From Aquitalea aquatica (lineage in GTDB: Bacteria > Pseudomonadota > Gammaproteobacteria > Burkholderiales > Chromobacteriaceae), in the NCBI RefSeq assembly GCF_013911085.1, contig NZ_JACERN010000024.1, positions 98,744 through 162,743 of the forward strand: a stretch of 64,000 nucleotides of DNA. The letters run 5' to 3'. How positions within the stretch are numbered: position 1 is the first letter of the stretch; each line of letters starts with the position of its first letter. The notes below the pieces were generated by a model. The model did not search any database. It saw nothing but the letters and a program-made list of their open reading frames with translations, and was not told the origin of the DNA. Shown piece after piece: positions 8,423-18,117 of this stretch. Both the position numbers and the translations under genes were made by a program.

Positions 8423-9517
8423 TCAAAAAGTGTCCTTCACCGGCAGAACACGCCGCACCAGCTGGCTGATGCCCTGGCGCAAGGGGGGCCGGTGCAGGCT
8501 CAGGCCGCCGAGCAAGCCGACCAGCCCACCCGCCAGGGTGTCGTAGAAGCGCGCCTCGATCAGGCCGGTGGGCGAGCCTTGGCCCAGGTGCGCCGCTTCG
8601 GCCAGCAAAATGGCCATGGGCGTGATGAACACCGCCGCCATGCCGTAGTGGCGCACCACCAGGGTTTCCACCACGCCGCTGAGCAGCATTACCAGCAGCG
8701 TGACCGACCACCCATTCAAGGGCAGGCTCAGTAGCGCCCAGGTCAGCAGCAGCCCCAGCGCCGTACCCAGCAGCCGCTGCAACTGGCGGTTCCACACCGC
8801 CCGCAAGCTGGCCCCCTGCAGCACGGCCAGGCAGCTCACCGGCACCCAGTAGGGACGTTCCAGTTGCAACAGTTCGGCCAGCAGCAGCGACAGGCCGACG
8901 GTCAGTCCGATGATCAGCGCATCCACCACCACGAAGTCGAAATCGGCCGCCGGCAAGGGCTGTATCGGCCGGGGTGTGCGCTGGCTCAGTACATGCAGGC
9001 TATAGCCGAAGGCCAGTACACAGGCCAGCAGGCTGCCCATGGCCAGCAGGCCCACCCGCAGTGGTATTTGCAGTACGGGGACCGGGGTATAGGCGGCCAG
9101 CGCGGCCACCATCACGAAGAAATAGCTGCCGGGTGGTGGCAGGCGGTAAAAGCGGCAGATCATGGTCACCAGAATGGTGATGACGGTCAGTACCGGGGCG
9201 GCAGCCAGCGGCAGCAGCTGGCTTAACAGGCCCAGGGTGAAACTGGCGATCAGGCCAAAGCTGCAGGCCATGATGGTGACCATGCGGTGGTGCATGGGCG
9301 TGGCCGGCAGGTAGAGAAAGGCCATGCCACCCAGGGACGACAGCAGGCCAAAGCCAAGCTGGCCGGTCCAGGCGGCAATCAGCAGTGGCAGACCGGTGGC
9401 CAGCGCGGCAGTCAGCGGCATCTGCCATGGCCGGTCACTGGCCTGGAAACTGCGTAATTGCTGCCATTCCCGCGCAATCAGGGCGCGTATCCCTTGGGGC
9501 CATCTGGCTGGCTGCAT
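8423..9517 (-). CDS. FUSC-family inner membrane protein (aromatic acid exporter type)
   Basis: 364 aa. Two halves of about five to six hydrophobic helices each flank a soluble linker near residues 180-200, the FUSC/YccS/AaeB-like pattern. The first half includes LLIAAWTGQLGFGLLSSLGG; the second has the typical ERPYWVPVSCLAVLQGASL and RQLQRLLGTALGLLLTWALL. At 364 aa it is shorter than AaeB (about 650 aa) and lacks a large cytoplasmic domain. Family members export aromatic carboxylic acids or related toxic compounds, but no specific substrate can be claimed. No membrane-fusion partner gene is adjacent. Confidence 0.85.
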   Translation of the reverse strand: MQPARWPQGIRALIAREWQQLRSFQASDRPWQMPLTAALATGLPLLIAAWTGQLGFGLLSSLGGMAFLYLPATPMHHRMVTIMACSFGLIASFTLGLLSQLLPLAAAPVLTVITILVTMICRFYRLPPPGSYFFVMVAALAAYTPVPVLQIPLRVGLLAMGSLLACVLAFGYSLHVLSQRTPRPIQPLPAADFDFVVVDALIIGLTVGLSLLLAELLQLERPYWVPVSCLAVLQGASLRAVWNRQLQRLLGTALGLLLTWALLSLPLNGWSVTLLVMLLSGVVETLVVRHYGMAAVFITPMAILLAEAAHLGQGSPTGLIEARFYDTLAGGLVGLLGGLSLHRPPLRQGISQLVRRVLPVKDTF

Positions 9518-9581
9518 GCTTGGCTTCCGTCAGTTTGTTGAAACGTGCAGCCTGCGAAAAAGCCGGTGTGCTGGCAAGGGC

Positions 9582-10781
9582 TCAGTGTAGGGCGACGGCC
9601 TGTGTCGCCGCGCGCTGCCGCCAGCCGCTGACAACAAACAGCAGGGCCATGCCCCACAGCACCGCCACCATCCAGCTACCGCCGGCATGCTGCATCACCA
9701 GCCCGGTAGCTGCCGGCCCCAGGCTGCTGGACAGATTCCAGCTCAGCGAAATCAGCCCGGAAATACGCAACAGTGCCGCCCCGCTGAACAGCTCGCCGCT
9801 GGCCACCATGGATAAGGTATAGATGGCACCGGCACAGCCGCCCAGCACAAACAGATACACCTCCCACAGCCCCGGCAGCTGCATCAGCCACGGCAGCAAG
9901 GGCAGCAACAGGCATACCAGCACCCCGCACAGCAGCTGCACCCGGCGGCGGCCAAAGTGATCGGCCAGCCAGCCGATGGCGAATTGCAGCGCGGCATCGC
10001 CAGCCAGCAGGATGGAGGCCGAAGCCAGGGCGCGGCTCTGGCTCATGCCGGCATCCATCGCCACCAGCGGCAGAAAGCTGAGCATGACGGTATCGAATGA
10101 GGCAAAGAAGGCGGTGCCCAGCAGGATGGCCGGCGCGCTGCGGATGATGCCCAGCCAGGAGGTGGCGCTCTGTTTGCCCGGCGTGCCGGGCGCAGGCGGC
10201 GCTGGGTGGGCTGCCTGCTGGCTGGCCGGCTGTTCGGGCCGCGCCAGCATGATGCCCGGCACCCCCAGCAAGAACAGCCCGCCGCACAGCAGGAAGGACT
10301 GCTCCGGCCAGCGTGCCAGCAGGTCGGTCAGCAGCGGCCCCAATACCTGACAGGCGGTGAAACAGGTGGAATAAATGGCCACGATGCGGCCACGCGCATG
10401 GTCGCCGGCCAGGGTGTTGATCCAGCTTTCCCCCAGCACGAACAGCGGGGCCATGGCCGCACCAAACAGAAAGCGCGCCAGCATCCAGCCGGGAATCGAC
10501 TGCAGGTATTGCAGCGGCATCACCGACAGTGTCGCCAGCAGCAGGCAGCCCAGCATCACATTGCGCCGTCCCAGCCGCAGCGCCAGCGCCGGCGCGGCCA
10601 CCGTGGCCAGCACCCCGCCCAGCGCACCGGCGGCCACGGTCCAGCCGATCACCTCCGGGCTGAAACCGCGAGCGGTCAGGGTAAGGGCGGTTAGCGGCAT
10701 GGTGCTGCCCAGACCCAGGCCCAGCAGGGCCACGCTGAAAATGACGGCGGTGAAATCACGCCAGGCGCTGCGTGGCAGCAT
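9582..10781 (-). CDS. MFS transporter
   Basis: 399 aa from ATG 10781, chosen because GGAG lies about 8 bases upstream; an ATG nine codons earlier lacks this site. Twelve hydrophobic helices with a central cytoplasmic loop rich in Pro/Ala/Gln (about residues 185-215) split the protein into two six-helix halves. Motif A-like LRLGRRNVM occurs after helix 2 and WLADHFGRRRVQ in the second half. The layout resembles the YcaD/YfcJ class of inner membrane carriers, but the substrate is unknown. Its 5' end faces urtA across about 180 bp, so a shared control region is possible. Confidence 0.88.
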   Translation of the reverse strand: MLPRSAWRDFTAVIFSVALLGLGLGSTMPLTALTLTARGFSPEVIGWTVAAGALGGVLATVAAPALALRLGRRNVMLGCLLLATLSVMPLQYLQSIPGWMLARFLFGAAMAPLFVLGESWINTLAGDHARGRIVAIYSTCFTACQVLGPLLTDLLARWPEQSFLLCGGLFLLGVPGIMLARPEQPASQQAAHPAPPAPGTPGKQSATSWLGIIRSAPAILLGTAFFASFDTVMLSFLPLVAMDAGMSQSRALASASILLAGDAALQFAIGWLADHFGRRRVQLLCGVLVCLLLPLLPWLMQLPGLWEVYLFVLGGCAGAIYTLSMVASGELFSGAALLRISGLISLSWNLSSSLGPAATGLVMQHAGGSWMVAVLWGMALLFVVSGWRQRAATQAVALH

Positions 10782-10958
10782 AAACAGACTCCATCGACGG
10801 GGAGCCACAGCCTAGCACAAGGACATCGCCGTGCGGCAAGCACGCACCAGCGCCGACCTGCGCATGCATCTACGTCATGTAACGTATTTTGCTGGCCCGG
10901 CGTGGATCGTACTCTGATGACGCAGCGCAACATCCATACCAATCATCAGGGGAATCTC

Positions 10959-12227
10959 ATGGCATCTACTCGTCGCATGTTTCTGAAGTCCGCTCCGCTG
11001 GTCCTGGCCGCCGCCGGCCTCGTGTCCATGCCGGCCTTTGCCGCCGACACCATCAAGGTAGGGGTGTTGCACTCCCTGTCCGGCACCATGGCCATTTCGG
11101 AAACCTCGCTCAAGGATATGGCGCTGTTTGCCATCGACCAGATCAACGCTAAGGGCGGTGTGCTGGGCAAGAAGCTGGAACCGGTGGTGGTGGACCCGGC
11201 CTCCAACTGGCCGCTGTTTGCCGAAAAAGCCCGTCAGCTCTTGAGCAAGGACAAAGTTGCCGTGACCTTTGGCTGTTGGACTTCGGTCTCGCGCAAATCG
11301 GTGCTGCCGGTGTACGAGGAGCTGAACGGCCTGCTGTTCTACCCGGTGCAGTACGAGGGTGAGGAAATGTCGCCCAATGTGTTCTACACCGGGGCTGCGC
11401 CCAACCAGCAGGCCATTCCGGCGGTGGAATACCTGATGAGCAAGGAAGGCGGCAGTGCCAAGCGCTTCTTCCTGCTGGGGACCGACTATGTCTACCCGCG
11501 CACCACCAACAAGATCCTGCGAGCCTTCCTGCACAGCAAGGGGGTGAAGGACGAGGACATCCAGGAGATGTACACCCCCTTTGGTCATAGTGATTACCAG
11601 ACCATCGTCGGCAACATCAAGAAGTTTGCCGCCGGTGGCAAGACGGCCGTCATCTCCACCATCAATGGCGACTCCAACGTGCCCTTCTACAAGGAACTGG
11701 GCAATCAGGGCCTGAAGGCGACCGACGTGCCGGTGGTGGCTTTCTCGGTGGGTGAGGAAGAACTCAAGGGCATCGATGCCAAGCCGCTGGTCGGCCATCT
11801 GGCGGCCTGGAACTACTTCATGAGCGTGAAGAACCCGGTCAACAGCAAGTGGATTGCCGACTACCGCGCCTGGGCCAAGAAAAAGGGCCTGGCCAATGCC
11901 GACAAGCTGGTGACCAACGACCCGATGGAAGCTACTTATGTGGGCATCAATATGTGGGCCGAGGCGGTGAAAAAAGCCGGCACCACCGATGTGGCCGCCG
12001 TCACCAAGGCCATGGCCGGCATCAAGTTTGCCGCCCCGTCCGGCTTCACCCTGGAAATGGACCCGAAAAACCATCACCTGCACAAGCCGGTGATGATTGG
12101 TGAAATCCAGTCCAACGGTCAGTTCTCGGTGGTATGGAAAACCAAGACCCCGATCCGCGCCCAGCCGTGGAGCCCCTTTATCCCGGGGAATGACAAGAAG
12201 CCCGATACCCCGGTCAAGAGCAAGTAA
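10959..12227 (+). CDS. urtA: Urea ABC transporter substrate-binding protein UrtA
   Basis: 422 aa from ATG 10959, with AGGGGAA about 7 bases upstream. The N-terminus carries a Tat-like signal (TRRMFLKS followed by a hydrophobic stretch and AFA-AD), so export in folded form is likely. The mature part is a Leu/Ile/Val-type periplasmic binding fold with UrtA hallmarks: IKVGVLHSLSGTMAISE, FGCWTSVSRKSVLPV and YPVQYEGEEMSPNVFYTGA. It captures urea in the periplasm for UrtBC. It is the first gene of a run urtABCDE-ureDABCEF-GNAT-ureG on the same strand, with a 92-bp gap before urtB that may allow extra UrtA to be made. Confidence 0.96.
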   Translation: MASTRRMFLKSAPLVLAAAGLVSMPAFAADTIKVGVLHSLSGTMAISETSLKDMALFAIDQINAKGGVLGKKLEPVVVDPASNWPLFAEKARQLLSKDKVAVTFGCWTSVSRKSVLPVYEELNGLLFYPVQYEGEEMSPNVFYTGAAPNQQAIPAVEYLMSKEGGSAKRFFLLGTDYVYPRTTNKILRAFLHSKGVKDEDIQEMYTPFGHSDYQTIVGNIKKFAAGGKTAVISTINGDSNVPFYKELGNQGLKATDVPVVAFSVGEEELKGIDAKPLVGHLAAWNYFMSVKNPVNSKWIADYRAWAKKKGLANADKLVTNDPMEATYVGINMWAEAVKKAGTTDVAAVTKAMAGIKFAAPSGFTLEMDPKNHHLHKPVMIGEIQSNGQFSVVWKTKTPIRAQPWSPFIPGNDKKPDTPVKSK

Positions 12228-12319
12228 GCGCAGTACGGGACGACTCGCGCCATTGACCGCTGCCGCCCTGCCCGCAACAGGCAGGGCGGCCTGGCGGTCC
12301 ATTCAGTAAGGAAAGCACC

Positions 12320-13900
12320 ATGCAATTGTTCAAACCCTTGCTCCTGCTGCTGTTGCTGTACAGCGGCCTGGTGGCGGCCAGCCCGCTGGCCGAGCTGGCC
12401 CATGCCGACCCGGCCGACCGCGCCGGGCTGATCACCCAGTGGACGGTACAGGCCGACGGCCCGCGCCGTCAGGCTGTTGCCGCACTGGAAGAGGGCAGAT
12501 TGTTCAGCAGCACTGATGGCAACCATGTGTTGTTGCAAGGGGTCGACGGCAAGCTCAGCGATGTGGACAACGGCCAGCCGGTGGCTGGCGATGCCGCCAG
12601 TCTGGATACACTGCCGGTCAACAACAGCGTGCGCAGCGCGCTGGAGGCGTTTCATGCCGCCAGCGATCTGGCCGACCCCGAGCGCAGCAAGCGCCTGAGT
12701 GCCATCCAGGCCTTGCAAGACAGTGCCAACCCCGGCCTGCTGCCCTTGCTGCTGAGCCGGCAGCAACAGGAACAGGACAGCCAGGTGAAGCAGGCCTTGC
12801 TGGTGGCCAGCTCCCGTCTGCAACTGGCCAGCCCGGATGCCGCGCAGCGCCTGCAAGCCATCCACACCCTGGCCGACAGTGCCGACCCGGCCACGCAGAC
12901 GCTGCTGGCGCCGCTGGCCGACAGTGCCAGCGAGTCTGACGCCCGCGTGCGGGCGGCGGCCACTCAGGCCGTGGCGGACATCAAAGCCAGCCAATGGCGT
13001 TACAACATGCTGGGCTATGCCTTTAGCGGCATCAGCCTGGGCTCGGTGCTGCTGCTGGCTGCGCTGGGGCTGGCCATCACCTATGGCCTGTTGGGCGTCA
13101 TCAATATGGCACACGGTGAAATGCTGATGATTGGCGCCTACGCCAGCTATGTGGTGCAGAACCTGTTCCGCAGCTGGTGGCCGGGCGCATTCGATGCCTA
13201 TCTGCTGGCTGCGCTGCCGGTGGCCTTTGCCGTCACCTTTGTCATCGGCATGGCGCTGGAGCGGCTGATCATCCGCCATCTGTATGGCCGCCCGCTGGAA
13301 ACCCTGCTGGCTACCTGGGGCATCAGCCTGATGCTGATCCAGGCAGTACGCATGTTGTTTGGTGCGCAAAACGTGGAAGTGGCCAACCCGTCCTGGTTGT
13401 CCGGTGGCTGGGTCATCACCCCGGCACTGACCTTGCCGTACAACCGGCTGGCCATCATTGCCTTTGTCGCGGGCGTACTGCTGCTGACCTGGCTGGCGCT
13501 CAACAAGACCCGGCTGGGCCTGTTTGTGCGCGCGGTCACGCAAAACCGCCGCATGGCCGATAGCGTGGGCGTGCCCACCGGCAAGGTGGACATGCTGGCC
13601 TTCGGCCTGGGCTCCGGCATTGCCGGGCTGGGCGGGGTGGCACTAAGCCAGATCGGCAACGTCGGCCCCGAACTGGGCCAGGGCTATATCGTGGACAGTT
13701 TCATGGTGGTGGTGCTGGGCGGGGTGGGCCAGCTGGCCGGTACCGTGACCGGGGCCATGGGCCTGGGCATCGTCAACAAGATTCTGGAGCCGTCGCTGGG
13801 GGCGGTGCTGGGCAAGATCCTCATTCTCGGCTTCATCATCCTGTTCATCCAGAAGCGTCCGCAAGGCCTGTTTGCCCTCAAGGGCCGGGTGCTGGACTAG
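12320..13900 (+). CDS. urtB: Urea ABC transporter permease UrtB
   Basis: 526 aa. A signal peptide and a roughly 215-residue extracytoplasmic, helix-rich extension with HEAT-like stretches (LPLLLSRQQQEQDSQVKQAL, AAQRLQAIHTLADSADPAT) precede the LivH-type permease domain, which starts about residue 218 (GISLGSVLLLAALGLAITYG). GVINMAHGEMLMIGAYASY and the ABC-coupling region near ARAVTQNRR-like FVRAVTQNRRMADSVGV are typical. The long N-terminal extension is usual for proteobacterial UrtB. It pairs with UrtC to form the urea channel. The start is ATG 12320 with AAGGAAAG upstream, and the stop is 10 bases before urtC. Confidence 0.96.
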   Translation: MQLFKPLLLLLLLYSGLVAASPLAELAHADPADRAGLITQWTVQADGPRRQAVAALEEGRLFSSTDGNHVLLQGVDGKLSDVDNGQPVAGDAASLDTLPVNNSVRSALEAFHAASDLADPERSKRLSAIQALQDSANPGLLPLLLSRQQQEQDSQVKQALLVASSRLQLASPDAAQRLQAIHTLADSADPATQTLLAPLADSASESDARVRAAATQAVADIKASQWRYNMLGYAFSGISLGSVLLLAALGLAITYGLLGVINMAHGEMLMIGAYASYVVQNLFRSWWPGAFDAYLLAALPVAFAVTFVIGMALERLIIRHLYGRPLETLLATWGISLMLIQAVRMLFGAQNVEVANPSWLSGGWVITPALTLPYNRLAIIAFVAGVLLLTWLALNKTRLGLFVRAVTQNRRMADSVGVPTGKVDMLAFGLGSGIAGLGGVALSQIGNVGPELGQGYIVDSFMVVVLGGVGQLAGTVTGAMGLGIVNKILEPSLGAVLGKILILGFIILFIQKRPQGLFALKGRVLD

Positions 13901-13910
13901 GAGCACTATC

Positions 13911-15011
13911 ATGCAATCCGCACTTTCCCTGCGGCTGGCCCACCGTATCGGGCCACTGCCGCTGAAACTGGCAGGTGCTGCGGCACTGGCCGTGTTGCTG
14001 GCCATGCCCGCCCTGCATTTATGGACCGACCCGGCCAGCAGCCTGCATGTGTCGGCCTATACCCTGACGCTGGTGGGCAAGATCCTCTGCTACGCCATCG
14101 TGGCGCTGGCCATGGACCTGGTCTGGGGCTACACCGGCCTGCTCAGCCTGGGCCACGGCCTGTTCTTTGCCTTGGGCGGCTACGGCATGGGCATGTATCT
14201 GATGCGCGCCATCGGCCATGACGGCAATTACCAGAGCGACCTGCCCGACTTCATGGTGTTTCTCGACTGGAAAACCCTGCCCTGGTTCTGGCAGGGCAGC
14301 GAGCACCTGGCCTGGGCGCTGTGTCTGGCGGTGGGCGTTCCCGGCCTGCTGGCACTGGTGTTCGGCTGGCTGGCTTTCCGTTCGCGTATCAAGGGTGTGT
14401 ACTTTTCCATCATGACCCAGGCGCTCACCTATGCCGCCATGTTGCTGTTCTTCCGCAATGAAACCGGCTTTGGCGGTAACAACGGCTTTACCGACTTCAA
14501 GCGCATCCTCGGCTATGGCATTGCCGAGCCAGCCACCCGCGCCACGCTGTTCCTGCTGACCGTGCTGCTGCTGGTGGCAGCGCTGGCTGCCGGTTTCTGG
14601 CTGGTCAACAGCAAGTTCGGCCGCATCCTCACTGCCATTCGCGATGCCGAGTCGCGGCTGATGTTCTGTGGTTACAACCCGCTGTATTACAAGCTGTTCA
14701 TCTGGGTGGCCTCGGCCATGCTGTGCGGCCTGGCCGGCGCACTCTACGTGCCGCAGGTGGGCATTATCAATCCGGGGGAAATGTCACCGGCCAACTCCAT
14801 TGAAATCGCCATCTGGGTGGCGGTGGGCGGGCGTGGCAGCCTGATTGGCCCGGTATTGGGCGCGGGTTTCATCAATGCAGCCAAGAGCTGGTTCACCGTG
14901 GCCTTTCCCGAGTACTGGCTGTTTTTCCTGGGGGCGCTGTTCATTGCCACCACGCTGTTTTTGCCGCGCGGCCTGCTGGGCCTGCTGCGCCGTCACAAGG
15001 AGAATGCATGA
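13911..15011 (+). CDS. urtC: Urea ABC transporter permease UrtC
   Basis: 366 aa from ATG 13911, preceded by AGGAG. A LivM-type permease with about eight to ten helices; key stretches are DLVWGYTGLLSLGHGLFFAL, FGGNNGFTDFKRILGY and the coupling segment AIRDAESRLMFCGYNP. FGGNNGFTDF is characteristic of UrtC rather than of branched-chain amino acid permeases. It forms the second half of the inner membrane urea channel with UrtB. Its stop overlaps the urtD start (ATGATG), indicating translational coupling. Confidence 0.96.
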   Translation: MQSALSLRLAHRIGPLPLKLAGAAALAVLLAMPALHLWTDPASSLHVSAYTLTLVGKILCYAIVALAMDLVWGYTGLLSLGHGLFFALGGYGMGMYLMRAIGHDGNYQSDLPDFMVFLDWKTLPWFWQGSEHLAWALCLAVGVPGLLALVFGWLAFRSRIKGVYFSIMTQALTYAAMLLFFRNETGFGGNNGFTDFKRILGYGIAEPATRATLFLLTVLLLVAALAAGFWLVNSKFGRILTAIRDAESRLMFCGYNPLYYKLFIWVASAMLCGLAGALYVPQVGIINPGEMSPANSIEIAIWVAVGGRGSLIGPVLGAGFINAAKSWFTVAFPEYWLFFLGALFIATTLFLPRGLLGLLRRHKENA

Positions 15012-15844
15012 TGTCCGCCACTACTTCGCAATCGGTACAGCGCGAAAGCTGGGACGGCGATACCGCTGCCAGCGGCCGGCTGTTGCAACCGGGGCTGGAT
15101 GTCACCCATGGGCAGATCCTGTATCTGGACGACATCAGCGTCAGCTTTGATGGTTTTCGCGCGCTCAACCGCCTGTCGCTGTCGATAGCCGTGGGCGAAC
15201 TGCGCTGCATCATCGGCCCCAATGGCGCGGGCAAGACCACCATGATGGACGTGATTACCGGCAAAACCCGTGCCGATAGCGGCTCGGCCTTTTTCGGCCA
15301 GACCATCAATCTGGCCCAGCATTCCGAGGCGGAAATCGCCCAGCTGGGCATAGGCCGCAAATTCCAGAAGCCCACCGTGTTCGAGGCGATGACGGTGCAG
15401 GAAAACCTGGAACTGGCGCTGGCCGGACCGCGTTCGGTGTGGGCCAGCCTGCGCGCCCGCCTGACCGGTCAGCAGCGCGACCGTATCGACGAATTGCTGA
15501 CGCTGATCCGCCTGGGCGAGCAGCGGCAGCGGCTGGCCGGGCTGCTGTCGCATGGCCAGAAACAGTGGCTGGAAATCGGCATGCTGCTGGCGCAGGAGCC
15601 GCAACTGCTGCTGCTGGACGAGCCGGTGGCCGGCATGACCGATGCCGAAACCGAAAAGACCGCCGAGCTGCTGCTCACCCTCAAGGGCCGGCATTCGCTG
15701 ATGGTGGTGGAACACGATATGGATTTCATCGCCAGCATTGCCGGCAAGGTGACGGTGCTGGCCGAGGGCGCGGTACTGGCCGAGGGCAGCCTGCAGCAAG
15801 TGCAGGCGGATGAACGGGTGATCGAAGTCTATCTGGGGCGCTGA
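15008..15844 (+). CDS. urtD: Urea ABC transporter ATP-binding protein UrtD
   Basis: 278 aa. An ABC ATPase of the LivG type: Walker A GPNGAGKTT, Q-loop region RKFQKPTVFEAMTVQENLEL, signature LSHGQKQWLEIGMLLAQ, Walker B LLLLDEPVAGM and switch histidine VVEHDM. About 35 residues precede the ATPase fold, longer than usual for LivG but normal for UrtD. The start could be ATG 15008 or the adjacent ATG 15011; AGGAG lies at 14998-15002. It energises UrtBC together with UrtE on the cytoplasmic face. Confidence 0.96.
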   Translation: MMSATTSQSVQRESWDGDTAASGRLLQPGLDVTHGQILYLDDISVSFDGFRALNRLSLSIAVGELRCIIGPNGAGKTTMMDVITGKTRADSGSAFFGQTINLAQHSEAEIAQLGIGRKFQKPTVFEAMTVQENLELALAGPRSVWASLRARLTGQQRDRIDELLTLIRLGEQRQRLAGLLSHGQKQWLEIGMLLAQEPQLLLLDEPVAGMTDAETEKTAELLLTLKGRHSLMVVEHDMDFIASIAGKVTVLAEGAVLAEGSLQQVQADERVIEVYLGR

Positions 15845-15845
15845 C

Positions 15846-16544
15846 ATGCTGGACATACAAGAAGTGGAACAATACTACGGCGGCAGCCACATTCTGCGCC
15901 GTGTCAGCCTGCAGGCCGAAATCGGCCAGGTTACCTGCCTGCTCGGCCGCAATGGCGTGGGCAAATCCACCTTGCTGCGCTGTCTGATGGGGCAGCTGCC
16001 AGTCAAAAGCGGCAGCATCCGCTGGCAGGGTGAGGACATCAGCCGCTGCGCGCCGCACCAGCGCGTGGCGCGTGGTATTGCCTATGTGCCACAGGGCAGG
16101 GAAATCTTTGGCCGGCTGACGGTGGAAGAAAACCTGCGCATGGGGCTGGCGCGATTTGGCGGCAAGGCCGGGCGCGAGATTCCGGCCTCGGTGTACGAGA
16201 TGTTCCCGGTGCTGTACGACATGCGCCAGCGCCGTGGCGGCGATTTGTCCGGCGGCCAGCAGCAGCAACTGGCCATCGGCCGGGCGCTGGTCAGCCAGCC
16301 CTCGCTCTTGGTGCTGGACGAGCCGACCGAGGGCATCCAGCCCTCCATCATCAAGCAGATCGGCGAAGTCATCCGCAGCCTGGCGGCGCAGCGCGACATG
16401 GCCATCCTGCTGGTGGAGCAGTACTACGACTTTGCCGAAGCGCTGGCCGACCGCTACCTGGTGATGTCGCGCGGCGAGGTGATCTGCAGCGGGCAGGGCA
16501 GCCAGATGGCCAGCGATGGCGTGCGCGAACTATTGGCCATCTGA
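15846..16544 (+). CDS. urtE: Urea ABC transporter ATP-binding protein UrtE
   Basis: 232 aa. An ABC ATPase of the LivF type: Walker A GRNGVGKST, Q-loop region YVPQGREIFGRLTVEENLRM, signature LSGGQQQQLAIGRALV, Walker B LLVLDEPTEGIQPS. The IQPSIIKQIGEVIR continuation and the VEQYYDFAEALAD form of the switch region are UrtE hallmarks. Begins one base after the urtD stop. Last transporter gene before ureD, with a 60-bp gap that shows no terminator, so read-through into the urease genes is likely. Confidence 0.96.
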   Translation: MLDIQEVEQYYGGSHILRRVSLQAEIGQVTCLLGRNGVGKSTLLRCLMGQLPVKSGSIRWQGEDISRCAPHQRVARGIAYVPQGREIFGRLTVEENLRMGLARFGGKAGREIPASVYEMFPVLYDMRQRRGGDLSGGQQQQLAIGRALVSQPSLLVLDEPTEGIQPSIIKQIGEVIRSLAAQRDMAILLVEQYYDFAEALADRYLVMSRGEVICSGQGSQMASDGVRELLAI

Positions 16545-16604
16545 TGACGGCCCCGGCATGGTAATTGCTGATTCAAGTGCATTCGCCTTGCTGGTTGACT
16601 GCTG

Positions 16605-17465
16605 ATGAACATGAACGAGCTGCCCTCTGCCAGCCCCTTGCCGAGCGAACTGCTGGCCGGCTGGCCGGCTGCACTGGAATTGGGCTATGCCGTGGTGCAA
16701 GGGCGCACCGTGCCGGTGCATCGCCGCCATCAGGGGCCACTGCGGGTGCAGAAACACTTTATCGATGGCCACGGCCAGTGCCAGCACATTGTGGTGCATC
16801 CGCCCGGCGGCATGGCCGGGGGCGACCGGCTGACGCTGGACATTCATCTGGCCGAGGGCAGTGCAGTGTTGTTGACCAGCCCCGGTGCGGCCAAATGGTA
16901 CGACGGCTTCGGCCGTGCATCCTCCCAGCAGCTGCGGGTGGAGCAGCTGCCGGGCAGCCTGCTGGAATGGCTGCCACAGGAAACCATTCTGTATGCCGGC
17001 AGCGTGGTGGCGCTGGACAATCACTTTCGGCTGCAGGGCGATGCCCGCCTGCTGGCCGGCGAGGTGATGTGCCTGGGCCGGCCGGCCAGTGCCGAGCGCT
17101 TTGATCGCGGCTGCTGGCAGCAAAGCGGCGAAGTGTGGCGCAACGAACAGCTACTGTGGTGCGAACACAGCCATGTGCCGGGTGACAGCCCCTTGCTGGC
17201 CTCGCCGGTGGGCATGGGCGGCCACAGCGTGCTGGCCACCTTGCTGTGGGCCGGGCCGGACTTGCCGCCCGAGCTGCATCAGGCTTGTCTTGATCTGCCC
17301 TGTGCCGGGCGTGCTGCGGCCAGCCAGTTGCCTGGCGTGTGGCTGGCCCGTTTCATCGGCGACAGTGCCGAGGCAGGCCATCACTGGCTGCGTGCCTGTC
17401 GCGACCTGATCTATCCCTTCAGCCACGGACGTGCGGCCAGCCAGCCGCGCATCTGGGCAAGCTGA
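16605..17465 (+). CDS. ureD: Urease accessory protein UreD
   Basis: 286 aa. The UreD/UreH scaffold that, with UreF and UreG, delivers nickel to the urease active site. Family hallmarks seen: [28 protein letters not shown], the [10 protein letters not shown] segment (commonly T(S/T)xxAxKxY), [14 protein letters not shown] and the C-terminal [12 protein letters not shown]. Length is normal. The ribosome-binding site before ATG 16605 is weak and a second ATG follows two codons later, so the exact start is uncertain by two residues. Confidence 0.95.
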   Translation: MNMNELPSASPLPSELLAGWPAALELGYAVVQGRTVPVHRRHQGPLRVQKHFIDGHGQCQHIVVHPPGGMAGGDRLTLDIHLAEGSAVLLTSPGAAKWYDGFGRASSQQLRVEQLPGSLLEWLPQETILYAGSVVALDNHFRLQGDARLLAGEVMCLGRPASAERFDRGCWQQSGEVWRNEQLLWCEHSHVPGDSPLLASPVGMGGHSVLATLLWAGPDLPPELHQACLDLPCAGRAAASQLPGVWLARFIGDSAEAGHHWLRACRDLIYPFSHGRAASQPRIWAS

Positions 17466-17479
17466 CACGAAAGCATTCC

Positions 17480-17782
17480 ATGGAACTGACCCCCCGCGAA
17501 AAAGACAAGCTGCTGATCTTCACCGCCGGACTGGTAGCCGAACGCCGGCTGGCGCGTGGCCTGCAACTGAATTACCCCGAGGCCGTGGCCTATATCAGCG
17601 CCGCCATTCTGGAAGGCGCGCGTGATGGCCGCAGTGTGGCCGAATTGATGCACTACGGCACCACGCTGCTCAGCCGTGCGCAGGTGATGGAGGGCGTGCC
17701 GGAGATGATTCCGGACATCCAGGTGGAAGCCACTTTCCCGGACGGCACCAAGCTGGTCACCGTGCACCAGCCGATAGTCTGA
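17480..17782 (+). CDS. ureA: Urease gamma subunit UreA
   Basis: 100 aa, starting [20 protein letters not shown], which is the canonical UreA N-terminus. [20 protein letters not shown] and [20 protein letters not shown] are hallmark stretches. The gamma subunit is structural: it packs with beta and alpha in the (alpha-beta-gamma)3 enzyme. Separate gamma and beta genes indicate the ordinary bacterial three-subunit urease. It starts 14 bases after ureD. Confidence 0.97.
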   Translation: MELTPREKDKLLIFTAGLVAERRLARGLQLNYPEAVAYISAAILEGARDGRSVAELMHYGTTLLSRAQVMEGVPEMIPDIQVEATFPDGTKLVTVHQPIV

Positions 17783-17811
17783 ATTCGCCGCTTACCTGAC
17801 AGGAGCAACAC

Positions 17812-18117
17812 ATGATTCCAGGAGAAATCCGCGTGCAGGACGGCGAGATCGATCTGAATGCCGGCCGCGCCACCATCAGTCTGGTAGTGGCCAATCGTGG
17901 TGACCGGCCGATACAGGTGGGTTCGCATTATCACTTTGCCGAAACCAATGACGCACTGCTGTTTGACCGTGCCGCTGCGCGTGGCTTCCGGCTGAATATT
18001 GCCGCCGGCACCGCCGTGCGTTTCGAGCCGGGCCAGACGCGCACGGTAGAGCTGGTGGCGCTGGCGGGGGCGCGCCGGGTGTTCGGCTTTCAGGGCCGGG
18101 TGATGGGGGACTTATGA
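17812..18117 (+). CDS. ureB: Urease beta subunit UreB
   Basis: 101 aa starting [19 protein letters not shown], with the family core [40 protein letters not shown] and C-terminal [13 protein letters not shown]. It is a small beta-sandwich subunit that stabilises the active-site flap of the alpha subunit. AGGAG precedes the ATG. Its stop overlaps the ureC start (TTATGA), so the two are translationally coupled. Confidence 0.97.
   Translation: MIPGEIRVQDGEIDLNAGRATISLVVANRGDRPIQVGSHYHFAETNDALLFDRAAARGFRLNIAAGTAVRFEPGQTRTVELVALAGARRVFGFQGRVMGDL

Noticed and set aside
10880-10910. Sigma-54 promoter ahead of urtA
   Set aside because: The TGGCCCG-like -24 half is present but no TTGC half follows at the right spacing; nitrogen control cannot be claimed from this.
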